A stretch of DNA of 64,000 nt, from positions 1 to 64,000 of the forward strand of contig NZ_FZOT01000011.1 of the NCBI RefSeq assembly GCF_900188095.1. The letters run 5' to 3'. This document shows, piece after piece, positions 38,944 to 48,029 of this stretch. The notes below the pieces were generated by a model. It searched no databases. It was not told the origin of the DNA and was given only the letters and a program-made list of their open reading frames with translations. Every line of letters begins with the position of its first letter. Position 1 is the first letter of the stretch. The translations under genes and the position numbers were made by a program. The DNA comes from Noviherbaspirillum humi (GTDB lineage: Bacteria > Pseudomonadota > Gammaproteobacteria > Burkholderiales > Burkholderiaceae_D).

Positions 38944-41615
38944 GCTCCCTTGCGGCACAGACCGCGCACGTCGCAATACTGGCAGATCTGATTGATGCCG
39001 CTGGCCTGCAGCGGCGCGCCCTTCGCGATGGCCTGCATGGTGGCCACCAGGCGCTCCTCCAGCAGGCGCTGCCACTGCGCCAGGTCGCGCGGCTCGGCGG
39101 TGCCGGCGCGTCCCGGCTCCAGCGCCACGTAGTGCGCCTGGCTCACCGGCAGGTCCGACAGCATGCCGTAGAAGGCGAGCTGATGATCCTCGCCTTCCTT
39201 CAGCCTGTCGCGCAGCGCCTGCATGCTGCTGGTCTTGTAGTCGAGGATGGCGCGCTCGCCGTCGGCGTTTTCGTCGACGCGGTCGATGCGGCCATGCAGC
39301 GTGATCTTGCCGCCATCCCAGTGCAGGGTCTTTTCATACACCCGCTCGCCGAAGACGAACTGCCAGCCGTCGGCTTCGCGTTCTTCGGCCCAGGCGAGAT
39401 AGGCCGGCAGCGTCTTCTGCCAGCGGTCGTAGAAGCCGAGCGCGGCGGCGCTGCGGTCCAGGCTCTGGCTGAACACTTGCTCCGTGATGTCGCGCAGCAG
39501 CGCTTCGCGGCTCTCGGCCGTTACCTTCTTCGTGCGCAGCGTCTCATGATAGGTGGCCAGGATCCGGTGCAGCCAGTCGCCGTAGTCGCTCTTCTCCGGC
39601 ATGTCGGACAGCTCGTCGAGCGAGGTCAGGCCGAGCATGCGGTTGGCGAAGAATTGATAGGGACAGGCCACCAGGCTGTTGTAGGCGCTGGCCGACAGCC
39701 GCTGCGGCAGCAGGTCGGGCGCCACCGCCGCCGGCGGCGTCACCGGCAATGGCTGCAGCGTCTGCGCCTGCGGCCTGACTTCATGTTTCGGCAGCGCGCC
39801 GGCGCCGCCGCGTTCCAGCGCCAGCTGCAGGCGCTCGATCCAGGCGGCGGGCGGATTCGGATCGCCATGCCGCTGCGCTTGCCAGGACAGCACCACCTCG
39901 CGATTGGCCGACAGCAGCTCGATGAAGTCGCGCAGCTGCGAGGTATGGCGCTGCTCGCGCGTTGCCAGGCCGAGCTCCCGCCGCACGGCGTTGGCGAAGA
40001 ACAGGGTCTCGCCCTGCTGCGACGGCAGGTGGTCGGCGTCGGCGCCGATCATCAGCACCGCGTCGAAGCAGCGCAGGCGGGCGCCGGCCAGCTGCAGCAT
40101 CACCACCCGGCGGTCGGAATCGTTCGGGATGTAGGGCGTGGCTTCCATCTGCATGCCGAGGAAGGCGCGCCACTCGGAGAAGGAAAACATGTGCTCGGCG
40201 CGGGCGCAGTGCTGGCGCAGCGCGTCGAGCAGGCCGATGACCTGTTCGCCGGCATGATCGGCGGCGAGCGCCGAGTGCATGCCGAGCGCCTGCATCACCT
40301 CGTCGGTGACGGCGATCCACTGCCCGAGCGGCTTCCGGCCGTGCAGCTTGCGCGCCTGCTCCTCCACCTGCTGCAGCAGGGCCTGCGCTTCCGGATGGCG
40401 CGAGGCCGCATGCAGCGCCGCTTCCCAGCCGCCGAGCACGTTGGCGCGGCGCAGACTGAGCTCCAGCGCCATCACCAGGTCGGGCTTGTCAGCCACGTCG
40501 TCCAGCACGAAGGGCGACTTCAGCAGATCGAGCAGGGCCACCGTCTCGGCGCGGGTGGCGACCGCGTCCAGCAGCGCCGCCAGCGCCGCCGCCGCCCGGG
40601 TGGTGGACAGCTGCCAGCCGGTCTCGTCGCAGACGAATACCTTGGCCCGCTCCAGCAATGCCCGCACCCGGCGCGCCGTCATGCGGTCCTGGGCAATGAT
40701 GGCGATGCTGTCCTTGCCCTGCCGAAGCCAGTCGATCACCGTCTGCGCGCCGCGCGCCGCCTCGTCCTCCAGGCTGGCGGCGGGACAGAGCGACAGGCCG
40801 GGCGGCAGCGCGCAAGCCGCCGGCGCGGCGGCATCGTCAAACGCTTCGCGCCAGGCGCCGGCATAGGCCGGATGCACCGCCGCCGCCTGCCAGGCGAGGC
40901 GCACCGGCAGCACCGGCTGCGACAGCGCATAGGTGTCGAGGAAGGACTGGATCATGGCGTCCGGCGCGCCGGCGTCTATCCACACCAGCGGGCAGGCGGC
41001 TTCATCGGCCAGCTGCAGCATGCGCCGGTAGCGCAGGCCGGCGGCGTCGTTGCCGTCGAGCTGGGTTTTCCACAGCATCCAGACCAGCTGAGCCTCGTCC
41101 GACAGCATGCCGCGCGCCGCCGGCGCCAGCTGCTGCAGCGCCGCCTCCCAGATATCGTCCGCATCCTGGTCGCCGGCTTCGAGCACCGGCAGCAGGGCCG
41201 TGGTCAACTCGTCGAACAGCGCCAGCAGGGTCTGGGCCAGCGGCAGCAGGTCGGTATTGCGGCGGGCGGTGAACAGGCGCTTGATCCAGGCATGCTGGCG
41301 CAGCGCGTCGTACAGCGCCATCAGGCGCTCGCTCGGCGACGGCGGCACCGGCGTCGACGCGTCCGGCATCAGCACGCCGAGCCAGGCGCTCAAGGTGGTC
41401 ACGCGCGGCGGGATGAAGGCATGGCCGAGCTCCCGCGCCAGCGCCGACTTCAGCTGCTGCGCATGCAGGAAGCTCGGCACCAGCACGCGCAGGCCGGACA
41501 GGTCGCGCAGGCCGCCGTCGCGGCAGTCGTCCAGGATGGCGTGCCGCGCCAATGCGGCGGCGACGTCGCGCCAGAAAGCGGCGCCGGGTGGAATCAGCAG
41601 GGAGGCATGCAGCAT
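38937..41615 (-). CDS. addB: AddB-type nuclease subunit with Fe-S cluster
   Basis: 892 residues. The N-terminal half is a degenerate helicase-like fold without Walker A; the C-terminal PD-(D/E)XK nuclease has GRIDRVDENADGERAILDYKTSS. Four cysteines match the AddB [4Fe-4S] clamp: one at about 651 (ACPYQFF) and three at about 878, 881 and 887 (CQYCDVRGLC). It partners the AddA-type gene directly downstream in resection and recombination. Start at 41615 gives the expected N-terminus (LLIPPGAAFWRD). Confidence 0.9.
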   Translation of the reverse strand: MLHASLLIPPGAAFWRDVAAALARHAILDDCRDGGLRDLSGLRVLVPSFLHAQQLKSALARELGHAFIPPRVTTLSAWLGVLMPDASTPVPPSPSERLMALYDALRQHAWIKRLFTARRNTDLLPLAQTLLALFDELTTALLPVLEAGDQDADDIWEAALQQLAPAARGMLSDEAQLVWMLWKTQLDGNDAAGLRYRRMLQLADEAACPLVWIDAGAPDAMIQSFLDTYALSQPVLPVRLAWQAAAVHPAYAGAWREAFDDAAAPAACALPPGLSLCPAASLEDEAARGAQTVIDWLRQGKDSIAIIAQDRMTARRVRALLERAKVFVCDETGWQLSTTRAAAALAALLDAVATRAETVALLDLLKSPFVLDDVADKPDLVMALELSLRRANVLGGWEAALHAASRHPEAQALLQQVEEQARKLHGRKPLGQWIAVTDEVMQALGMHSALAADHAGEQVIGLLDALRQHCARAEHMFSFSEWRAFLGMQMEATPYIPNDSDRRVVMLQLAGARLRCFDAVLMIGADADHLPSQQGETLFFANAVRRELGLATREQRHTSQLRDFIELLSANREVVLSWQAQRHGDPNPPAAWIERLQLALERGGAGALPKHEVRPQAQTLQPLPVTPPAAVAPDLLPQRLSASAYNSLVACPYQFFANRMLGLTSLDELSDMPEKSDYGDWLHRILATYHETLRTKKVTAESREALLRDITEQVFSQSLDRSAAALGFYDRWQKTLPAYLAWAEEREADGWQFVFGERVYEKTLHWDGGKITLHGRIDRVDENADGERAILDYKTSSMQALRDRLKEGEDHQLAFYGMLSDLPVSQAHYVALEPGRAGTAEPRDLAQWQRLLEERLVATMQAIAKGAPLQASGINQICQYCDVRGLCRKGAW

Positions 41616-41929
41616 GGAAGTGTTGGCGCTGGCCGTGTGTCGATTGCTAAGCGGATATTGCCTGCCCAGCATTTTATGCGACTCGGCAGGCAGTCTTGCT
41701 CTAAATTAACTCAGGCGTTTTCCCCTGCCTACACTTTCCGGGAAAATCGGTTATGATTTGCCAATTCTTCGCTGTACCATCCCTGGCCGTTCCCTTCATC
41801 CCGCTTGAAAAGCGCACTGCAGTCTCCACCTGCTGATGACGGTTCCGGTGGCGATGCCTGCCGGATGCCGGCACAGACGATGAGTCAGCAACCCAACTGA
41901 TCCCTTTTGCCTCTCCTTCGAGGAAAACT
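41616..41929. other. Divergent promoter region between addB and trxA
   Basis: 314 bp without a gene. TGCCTGCC at about 41659 and GGCAGGCA at about 41686 form an 8-bp dyad with an 18-nt loop. TATGAT at 41752-41757 is a possible -10 box for trxA, with a poor -35. Nothing else is recognisable. Confidence 0.4.
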
Positions 41930-42256
41930 ATGAGCGAAAACATCAAACACGTCACCGACGCTTCCTTTGACTCCGACGTCCTGAAATCCGACAAGCCGGT
42001 GCTGGTCGATTTCTGGGCCGAATGGTGCGGCCCCTGCAAGATGATCGCTCCCATCCTCGAGGAAGTCGCCAAGGATTACGGCGACAAGATCCAGATCGCG
42101 AAGATCGACGTGGACAGCAACCAGGCCGTGCCGGCGCAGTTCGGCATCCGCGGCATCCCGACGCTGATCCTGTTCAAGAACGGCGCCCCGGCCGCGCAGA
42201 AGGTCGGCGCCATGGCCAAGGGCCAACTGACCGCCTTCATCGACAGCAACATCTGA
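41930..42256 (+). CDS. trxA: Thioredoxin 1
   Basis: 108 residues. WCGPC at 32-36, the cis-Pro loop GIPTLILF and buried Asp in [10 protein letters not shown] are all canonical. It is the cytosolic disulfide reductant for ribonucleotide reductase and others. GAGGAAAACT precedes the ATG. It is followed by rho in the same orientation, as in E. coli. Confidence 0.97.
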   Translation: MSENIKHVTDASFDSDVLKSDKPVLVDFWAEWCGPCKMIAPILEEVAKDYGDKIQIAKIDVDSNQAVPAQFGIRGIPTLILFKNGAPAAQKVGAMAKGQLTAFIDSNI

Positions 42257-42310
42257 TCTTTCCCAAGCGGCGGCGCGTTCGTGCCGCCGCATGAGCCTCG
42301 GCTCCGTCAT

Positions 42311-42394
42311 TCTCAGTTAAAATCCAAACCGCTTAATTACCCCTCGCAGTTCCCTCCCCCACCTTATATTTCCCATCCCGGGACACCCACACTT
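42311..42394 (+). promoter_or_regulatory. C-rich, G-poor leader of rho
   Basis: From about 42311 to the rho start the sequence is rich in C and very poor in G (for example CCCCTCGCAGTTCCCTCCCC), with no strong Shine-Dalgarno. This composition suits a rut site and fits the known autogenous control of rho by its own termination activity. Confidence 0.5.
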
Positions 42395-43660
42395 ATGCAT
42401 TTATCTGAACTCAAGGCACTCCACGTGTCGGCTTTGCTCGACATGGCGATCGGACTCGAAATCGAAAACGCCGCGCGTCTGCGCAAGCAGGAACTGATGT
42501 TCGCCATCCTGAAGAAGCGCGCCAAGGCCGGCGAGCAGATCTTCGGCGACGGCGCCCTGGAAGTGCTGCCGGACGGCTTCGGCTTCCTGCGTTCGCCCGA
42601 CGCCAGCTACATGGCATCGACCGACGACATCTATATCTCGCCTTCGCAGATCCGCCGCTTCAACCTGCACACCGGCGATTCGATCGAAGGCGAAGTCCGC
42701 ACCCCGAAGGATGGCGAGCGCTATTTTGCATTGGTGAAGGTGGACAAGGTCAACGGCGAGCCGCCCGAGGCTTCCAAGCATCGCATCCTGTTCGAGAACC
42801 TCACCCCGCTGCACCCGAACAAGCTGCTGCACCTCGAGCGCGAGATGCGCGGCGAGGAAAACATCACCGGCCGCATCATCGACATGATCGCCCCGATCGG
42901 CAAGGGCCAGCGCGGCCTGCTGGTGGCGTCGCCGAAGTCCGGCAAGACCGTGATGCTGCAGCACATCGCCCACTCCATCACCACCAACCACCCGGACACC
43001 ACCCTGATCGTGCTGCTCATCGACGAGCGTCCGGAGGAAGTAACCGAGATGCAGCGCTCGGTGCGCGGCGAAGTGGTCGCCTCCACCTTCGATGAGCCGG
43101 CCACCCGGCACGTGCAGGTGGCGGAGATGGTGCTGGAGAAGGCCAAGCGCCTGGTCGAGATGAAGCGCGACGTGGTGATCCTGCTCGACTCCATCACCCG
43201 CCTCGCCCGCGCCTACAACACCGTGATCCCGGCCTCCGGCAAGGTGCTGACCGGCGGCGTGGACGCCAACGCCCTGCAGCGCCCGAAGCGCTTCTTCGGC
43301 GCCGCCCGCAATGTCGAGGAAGGCGGCTCCCTGACCATCATCGCTTCGGCGCTGATCGAAACCGGCAGCCGCATGGACGACGTGATCTATGAGGAATTCA
43401 AGGGCACCGGCAACATGGAAGTGCACCTCGAGCGCCGCCTGGCGGAAAAGCGCGTCTATCCGGCGATCAACCTGAACAAGTCCGGCACCCGGCGTGAGGA
43501 ACTGCTGATCAAGCCGGACCAGCTGCAGAAGATCTGGATCCTGCGCAAGCTGCTCTATGGCATGGACGAAATCGAGGCAATGGAATTCATCCTCGACAAG
43601 ATGAAGGCGACGAAGACCAACGCCGAGTTCTTCGAAATGATGCGCCGCGGCGGCAGCTGA
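42395..43660 (+). CDS. rho: Transcription termination factor Rho
   Basis: 421 residues. N-terminal RNA-binding domain (about 1-125, [12 protein letters not shown]), Walker A ASPKSGKT at about 179-186, Walker [18 protein letters not shown]-loop and R-loop region [13 protein letters not shown]. It is a hexameric ATP-dependent RNA translocase. It has normal length with no inserted disordered domain. A strong terminator follows. Confidence 0.98.
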   Translation: MHLSELKALHVSALLDMAIGLEIENAARLRKQELMFAILKKRAKAGEQIFGDGALEVLPDGFGFLRSPDASYMASTDDIYISPSQIRRFNLHTGDSIEGEVRTPKDGERYFALVKVDKVNGEPPEASKHRILFENLTPLHPNKLLHLEREMRGEENITGRIIDMIAPIGKGQRGLLVASPKSGKTVMLQHIAHSITTNHPDTTLIVLLIDERPEEVTEMQRSVRGEVVASTFDEPATRHVQVAEMVLEKAKRLVEMKRDVVILLDSITRLARAYNTVIPASGKVLTGGVDANALQRPKRFFGAARNVEEGGSLTIIASALIETGSRMDDVIYEEFKGTGNMEVHLERRLAEKRVYPAINLNKSGTRREELLIKPDQLQKIWILRKLLYGMDEIEAMEFILDKMKATKTNAEFFEMMRRGGS

Positions 43661-43683
43661 TCGCTTCCCGCTTCCCGCATTGC

Positions 43684-43712
43684 AAAGGCGCGCCGCTGGC
43701 GCGCCTTTTTTC
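43684..43712 (+). terminator. Intrinsic terminator after rho
   Basis: AAAGGCGCGCC-GCT-GGCGCGCCTTTTTTC: stem of about nine to eleven bp plus T6. Confidence 0.9.
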
Positions 43713-43753
43713 TTGCCGGCTTTCCTGGCTGGCGCAGGCGCTTGATTCCATTG

Positions 43754-43759
43754 TATAAT
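43754..43759 (+). promoter_or_regulatory. Probable -10 box of rpmE2
   Basis: TATAAT at 43754-43759, about 100 bp before the start codon and just past the rho terminator. No clear -35 lies 17 bp upstream. Confidence 0.45.
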
Positions 43760-43860
43760 CTCGGGCTTTCAAACCGGACAAGTGACCGGCAACCGGGTCA
43801 AGAAGCAGGACAGACCGACGAAGTGCCGATTGGCTACCCAAACTTTATCAAGGCAATATC

Positions 43861-44127
43861 ATGAAAAAAGACATTCACCCGAATTACCGCAAGGTCGTGT
43901 TCCAGGACATGTCCAACGGCTTCCAGTTCGTGACCCGCTCCACCATCCAGACCCGCGACACCATCGAGTTCGAGGGCGAGACCCTGCCCCTGGTGAAGAT
44001 CGAGGTTTCCTCCGAATCGCACCCGTTCTTCACCGGCCAGCACAAGATCGTCGACACCGCCGGCCGCGTCGAGAAATTCCGCCAGAAGTTCGGCAACCGC
44101 GGTTCCCGCACCCAGGCCGCCGGCTGA
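43861..44127 (+). CDS. rpmE2: 50S ribosomal protein L31 type B
   Basis: 88 residues. The [20 protein letters not shown] start and [11 protein letters not shown] are type B (zinc-free) L31 signatures; the CxxC zinc ligands of type A are absent. In many bacteria type B is the Zur-controlled substitute; no Zur box was recognised here. It is a monocistronic unit with its own terminator. Confidence 0.95.
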   Translation: MKKDIHPNYRKVVFQDMSNGFQFVTRSTIQTRDTIEFEGETLPLVKIEVSSESHPFFTGQHKIVDTAGRVEKFRQKFGNRGSRTQAAG

Positions 44128-44145
44128 TTCACGGCGCCCCGCAAG

Positions 44146-44169
44146 AAGGCAGCTTCGGCTGCCTTTTTT
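44146..44169 (+). terminator. Intrinsic terminator after rpmE2
   Basis: AAGGCAGC-TTCG-GCTGCCTT hairpin with a UUCG loop, followed by a T run. Confidence 0.9.
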
Positions 44170-44386
44170 ATTGGCCGCTTCATTGGCCGGGCGCTCTTTC
44201 CCCGACCGCCAAAACGCATGCGCGCCCCGGTTGTTGCAATTCGCATCATGTGCTCTTGCCAACGCGAACATCGCACCCGGTTTTCCGGCACAATGAGCGC
44301 TCTCGAATAACAGCGTTGCAAGAACGGCAAAGCCCCGGCCGCGCCAGCCGCAGTCAACGCGCCAAGAACAAATCCCGCCGTCCCTC

Positions 44387-46102
44387 ATGAAGCCTGTCCG
44401 CCTCCCCGCCTCCGCCACCAATGCGCTGCCGCGCCGGATGCTGTACACCCTCTGCCTGGTCTACATCCTGTCCGGCCTGATCGGGCGCGATCCGTGGAAG
44501 GCCGACGACGCCGCCGGCTTCGGCATCATGCTGACCATGGCCCAGGGCGGCCTCGCCGACTGGCTGTGGCCGAACATCGCCGGCCTGCCGATGGCGGAGA
44601 AGGGCCCGCTGGCCTTCTGGCTGGGGGCGCTCTGCATCCGCGCCTTCGGCTGGCTGCTGGGCGAGCCGATGGCGGCGCGGCTGGCGCCGATCGGATTCTT
44701 CCTGGTCGGCGCGCTGTCGGTCTGGTATGCCACCTACCTGCTCGGCCGCCGGCCGGAGGCGCAGCCGCTGCGCCTGGCCTTCGGCGGCCAGCCGGAGCCG
44801 CGCGACTACGGCCGCACCCTGGCCGACGGCGCGCTGCTGATCTACCTCGGCAGCCTGGGACTGCTGCTGCACAGCCACAGCACCAGCGCCGAAGCCTTGT
44901 ACGTGTCGCTGGTGGGGCTGGCGCTGTTCGCCACCGCCCGCCTGGTGGAGACGCCGTCGGCGCGTCCGGCGCTGCTGCTCGGGCTGGTGCTGGGATTGAT
45001 GACGCTGACCCGCGGCTGGGTGACCCCGCTGGCGCTGTGGCTGGCGCTGTTCGGGCTGGCGCTGGCGCGGCGCCACGACAATGCGCTCCGATTGGGACTG
45101 CTGACCCTGCCGGCGGCCATCGTCGTCGGCGCTTCCTGGCCGCTCCTGGCGCAGCTGCTGCAGCCTTACGGCCACTCTCCCTATGGCGCCTGGATGGCCT
45201 GGAACTTACACCTGCTGGCCCTGCCCTCCTGGGAAGGATTGAAGTACCTGCTGCAGAACGTCCTTTGGTTCGCATGGCCGGCCTGGCCTTTCGCCGCCTG
45301 GTCGGTGTATGCCTGGCGCCGGCAATCGAGCGCCCCGCACATCGTGGTGCCGCTCACCTTCGCCGTCGCGCTGCTGCTGCTGGCGCTGCTGGGACGCCAT
45401 TCCGAGGAAAGCCTGATGCTGCCGCTGCTGCCGCCGCTGGCGATGCTGGCCGCCTTCGGCCTGCCGACCATGAAGCGCGGCGCCATCAATGCCGTCGACT
45501 GGTTCTCGGTGATGACGCTCACTACCTGCGCCGCCTTCATCTGGATCGGCTGGATCGCCAAGCAGACCGGCTGGCCGGCCCAGCTGGCGCGCAATGCCTT
45601 CAAGCTGGCGCCGGGCTTCAAGCCGGAATTCGGCCCGATTGCCTGTCTCGTCGCCGCCGCCGCCAGCATCGGCTGGATCCTCCTGGTGCGCTGGCGCGTG
45701 TCGCGCCGGCCGACGGTGCTGTGGCGGGCGGTGGTGCTCTCCTCCGGCGGCGTGATCCTGTGCTGGCTGCTGCTGACCACGCTCTGGATGCCCTGGATCA
45801 ATTACGGCAAGAGCTACGCCGGCGTTTCGCGCCAGCTGGCGCAGAACCTGCCGAAGTCGGGCTACTGCGTACAAAGCAATGTCGGGCCGGCGCAGCGCGC
45901 TTCCTTCGCCTATTTCGGCGACGTGAACTTCGCCGGCATTGAACAGTCACAATGCGACTTCCTGCTCCTGCAGGACAACAACCGCAGAAAAGACGATCTG
46001 CGCCGGATCACGCAAGGCGGCCAGGACTGGACCCTGCTCTGGTCCGGCCGGCGCCCTTCCGACCGCGACGAGCGCTATCGCCTCTACCAACGCGTGAAAT
46101 AG
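44387..46102 (+). CDS. ArnT-like (GT39/GT83 type) membrane glycosyltransferase
   Basis: 571 residues with about eleven to twelve hydrophobic segments and a soluble C-terminal domain. The first periplasmic loop after the first membrane segment has RDPWKADDAAG, matching the RDxxW/DE signature of the dolichyl-phosphate-mannose/ArnT-type transferases that use polyprenyl-phosphate sugar donors. The acceptor (lipid A, protein or another glycan) cannot be told. It is followed closely by a MATE gene on the same strand (20 bp). Confidence 0.75.
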   Translation: MKPVRLPASATNALPRRMLYTLCLVYILSGLIGRDPWKADDAAGFGIMLTMAQGGLADWLWPNIAGLPMAEKGPLAFWLGALCIRAFGWLLGEPMAARLAPIGFFLVGALSVWYATYLLGRRPEAQPLRLAFGGQPEPRDYGRTLADGALLIYLGSLGLLLHSHSTSAEALYVSLVGLALFATARLVETPSARPALLLGLVLGLMTLTRGWVTPLALWLALFGLALARRHDNALRLGLLTLPAAIVVGASWPLLAQLLQPYGHSPYGAWMAWNLHLLALPSWEGLKYLLQNVLWFAWPAWPFAAWSVYAWRRQSSAPHIVVPLTFAVALLLLALLGRHSEESLMLPLLPPLAMLAAFGLPTMKRGAINAVDWFSVMTLTTCAAFIWIGWIAKQTGWPAQLARNAFKLAPGFKPEFGPIACLVAAAASIGWILLVRWRVSRRPTVLWRAVVLSSGGVILCWLLLTTLWMPWINYGKSYAGVSRQLAQNLPKSGYCVQSNVGPAQRASFAYFGDVNFAGIEQSQCDFLLLQDNNRRKDDLRRITQGGQDWTLLWSGRRPSDRDERYRLYQRVK

Positions 46103-46122
46103 CGTGACATAAGAAGCGGCGG

Positions 46123-47523
46123 ATGCAGCCAGCAGATACCCAACGATCCCCTCTCTCCCGCATTGCGACCCTGGCCTGGCCCATCCTGGTGGGCCAGCTG
46201 GCGGTGATCGCCAACGGCGTGATGGATACCGCGATGACCTCGCGCTTCTCCGCCACCGACCTGGCGGCGCTGTCCATCGGCGCCTCGGTCTACGTCAGCA
46301 TCTTCGTCGGCTTGAACGGCGTGCTGCAGGCGCTGTCGCCCATCATCGGCCAGCTCTACGGCGCCCGCCGCTTCGGCGACATCGGCCCCGAGGTCAAGCA
46401 GGGCGCCTGGCTGGCGGCGCTGCTGACGGTGATCGGCTGCCTCGGCCTGCTTTTCCCCCAGCCGCTGCTGTCGCTGGCGCATGCGCCGCCGGAGCTGGCG
46501 GACAAGGCCACGCTCTATCTGCGCACGCTGTCCTTCGCCCTGCCGGCCACGCTGGGCTTCCGCATCTATGCCTCGCTCAACACTGCGCTCGGCCGGCCGA
46601 AGATGGTGATGGCGATCCAGGTGATCGGCCTGGTCCTGAAGGTGCCGCTGAACGCGCTGTTCATCTTCGGCGGCCTCGGCCTGCCGGCCTACGGCGGCCC
46701 TGGCTGCGCCATGGCGACCACGGTGATCGCCTGGGTCAGCTTTCTCATCAGCTTCGCCATCCTGCACACCAGCCCGTCCTACCGGGACTTCAGGCTGTTC
46801 GGCGCCGGCTTCGTGCCGCCGCGCGCCGCCGCATTGATGGCCTTGCTGCGGCTCGGCATCCCGATGGGCCTGAGCTACCTGATCGAAGTCACCGCCTTCA
46901 CCTTCATGGCGCTGTTCATCGCCCGCCTCGGCGCCACCGCCGTCGCCGGCCACCAGATCACCGCCAATTTCGCCACCGTGCTCTACATGCTGCCGCTGTC
47001 CATCGCCAACGCCACCAGCACCCTGGTGGCGCAGGCCATCGGCGCGCGCCAGCCGCAGACGGCCAGGCACGTCGGCTACTACGGCATCGCGCTGGCGGGC
47101 GGACTGTCGGCGACGCTGGGCCTGCTGGTCTGGCTACTGAGGGGCGTCATCATCCGCGCCTATACGCCGGACCCGGTGATCATTGCCGCTGCCACGCCGC
47201 TGTTCGTGTTCATCGCCTTCTACCAGCTGTTCGATGCGGTGCAGGTGACCACCGCCTTCGTGCTGCGCGCCTACCGGGTGGCGGTGGTGCCGACGGTGAT
47301 CTATGCGGTGGCCCTATGGGGCGTGGGACTGGGCGGCGGCTATGTGCTCGGCCTGAACCCGTTCGGCATCAGTCCGCCCATGCTCCAGGGCGCGGCCGGC
47401 TTCTGGATGGGCAACAGCACCAGCCTCGGCCTGGTGGGACTCGGCCTGCTGTGGTATCTGCGCCGGGTGCAGCGGCGTCATGCGCATGCCCCCACGCATG
47501 CGGCCGTCACGCAGCCAGGCTGA
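46123..47523 (+). CDS. MATE-family multidrug/toxin efflux transporter
   Basis: 466 residues with about twelve membrane segments in two homologous halves. TLAWPILVGQLAVIANGVMD and the second-half GIPMGLSYLIEVTAF are MATE (NorM-like) signatures. It is a Na+ or H+ antiporter for cationic compounds; the substrate is unknown. Confidence 0.92.
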   Translation: MQPADTQRSPLSRIATLAWPILVGQLAVIANGVMDTAMTSRFSATDLAALSIGASVYVSIFVGLNGVLQALSPIIGQLYGARRFGDIGPEVKQGAWLAALLTVIGCLGLLFPQPLLSLAHAPPELADKATLYLRTLSFALPATLGFRIYASLNTALGRPKMVMAIQVIGLVLKVPLNALFIFGGLGLPAYGGPGCAMATTVIAWVSFLISFAILHTSPSYRDFRLFGAGFVPPRAAALMALLRLGIPMGLSYLIEVTAFTFMALFIARLGATAVAGHQITANFATVLYMLPLSIANATSTLVAQAIGARQPQTARHVGYYGIALAGGLSATLGLLVWLLRGVIIRAYTPDPVIIAAATPLFVFIAFYQLFDAVQVTTAFVLRAYRVAVVPTVIYAVALWGVGLGGGYVLGLNPFGISPPMLQGAAGFWMGNSTSLGLVGLGLLWYLRRVQRRHAHAPTHAAVTQPG

Positions 47524-47545
47524 ATCCGCCGGGGCGGAGATTCAA

Positions 47546-47728
47546 TCAGAGATCGGAAGACTGGCGCCGCTCGCCCTCGCCGTTGAAGTTTTCCAGCACC
47601 TCCTTGGCGCGTTTCTTCTGCTCCTCGTCCGGATGCGGCACCACGTCCGTCTGCGGCTTGGCGATCTCCTGATTGCCCTTGGAAAAATCGGTCGGATCGT
47701 AGTCCGGCGTACGCTGCTTGGTCATCAT
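47546..47728 (-). CDS. Small hydrophilic protein, function unknown
   Basis: 60 residues from the first of two adjacent ATGs (47728, or 47725). AAGGAAGC lies just upstream on the minus strand. The sequence is polar and charged (YDPTDFSKGNQEIAKPQ, then EEQKKRAKEVLENFNGE), with no membrane segment or cysteine. It is convergent with the MATE gene. I do not recognise a family. Confidence 0.6.
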   Translation of the reverse strand: MMTKQRTPDYDPTDFSKGNQEIAKPQTDVVPHPDEEQKKRAKEVLENFNGEGERRQSSDL

Positions 47729-48029
47729 GCTTCCTTTGAAAAAATGAGCTGATGCCCTTGGGACTGGCCGCGCCGGGTTTTGTTTCTCGCCATCGGCCTT
47801 AATCGGGCTTATCCACAGCAAATGTGGCCAGGCCTGTGGACAAGGTGGAGACAAGCGGCCTATGTGCTTGATCCGGAACAAGTTTCCAGCCTTGATCAAA
47901 ATCATCCTCCGATGTGCGGGCCTGCCGCATAGTCGGGCATGCCGGAGGGCGCAGAACGAAACCTGCATGCGGACGTCAACTGCTTGAGCGCCATCCTTTC
48001 CCGCCGTTACGGCCTGCCATCGGAGTTTC
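47729..48029. other. Gene-free region with two DnaA-box-like sites
   Basis: Perfect TTATCCACA lies at 47809-47817 and TGTGGACAA (inverse of TTGTCCACA, one mismatch) at 47835-47843, so two inverted boxes face each other. The region otherwise holds the divergent promoters of the small protein and the channel gene. Confidence 0.5.

Noticed and set aside
36025-38991. Nearly 1000-codon frame on the plus strand opposite addA
   Set aside because: Same antisense artefact; addA has full helicase and nuclease motifs, the opposite frame has none.
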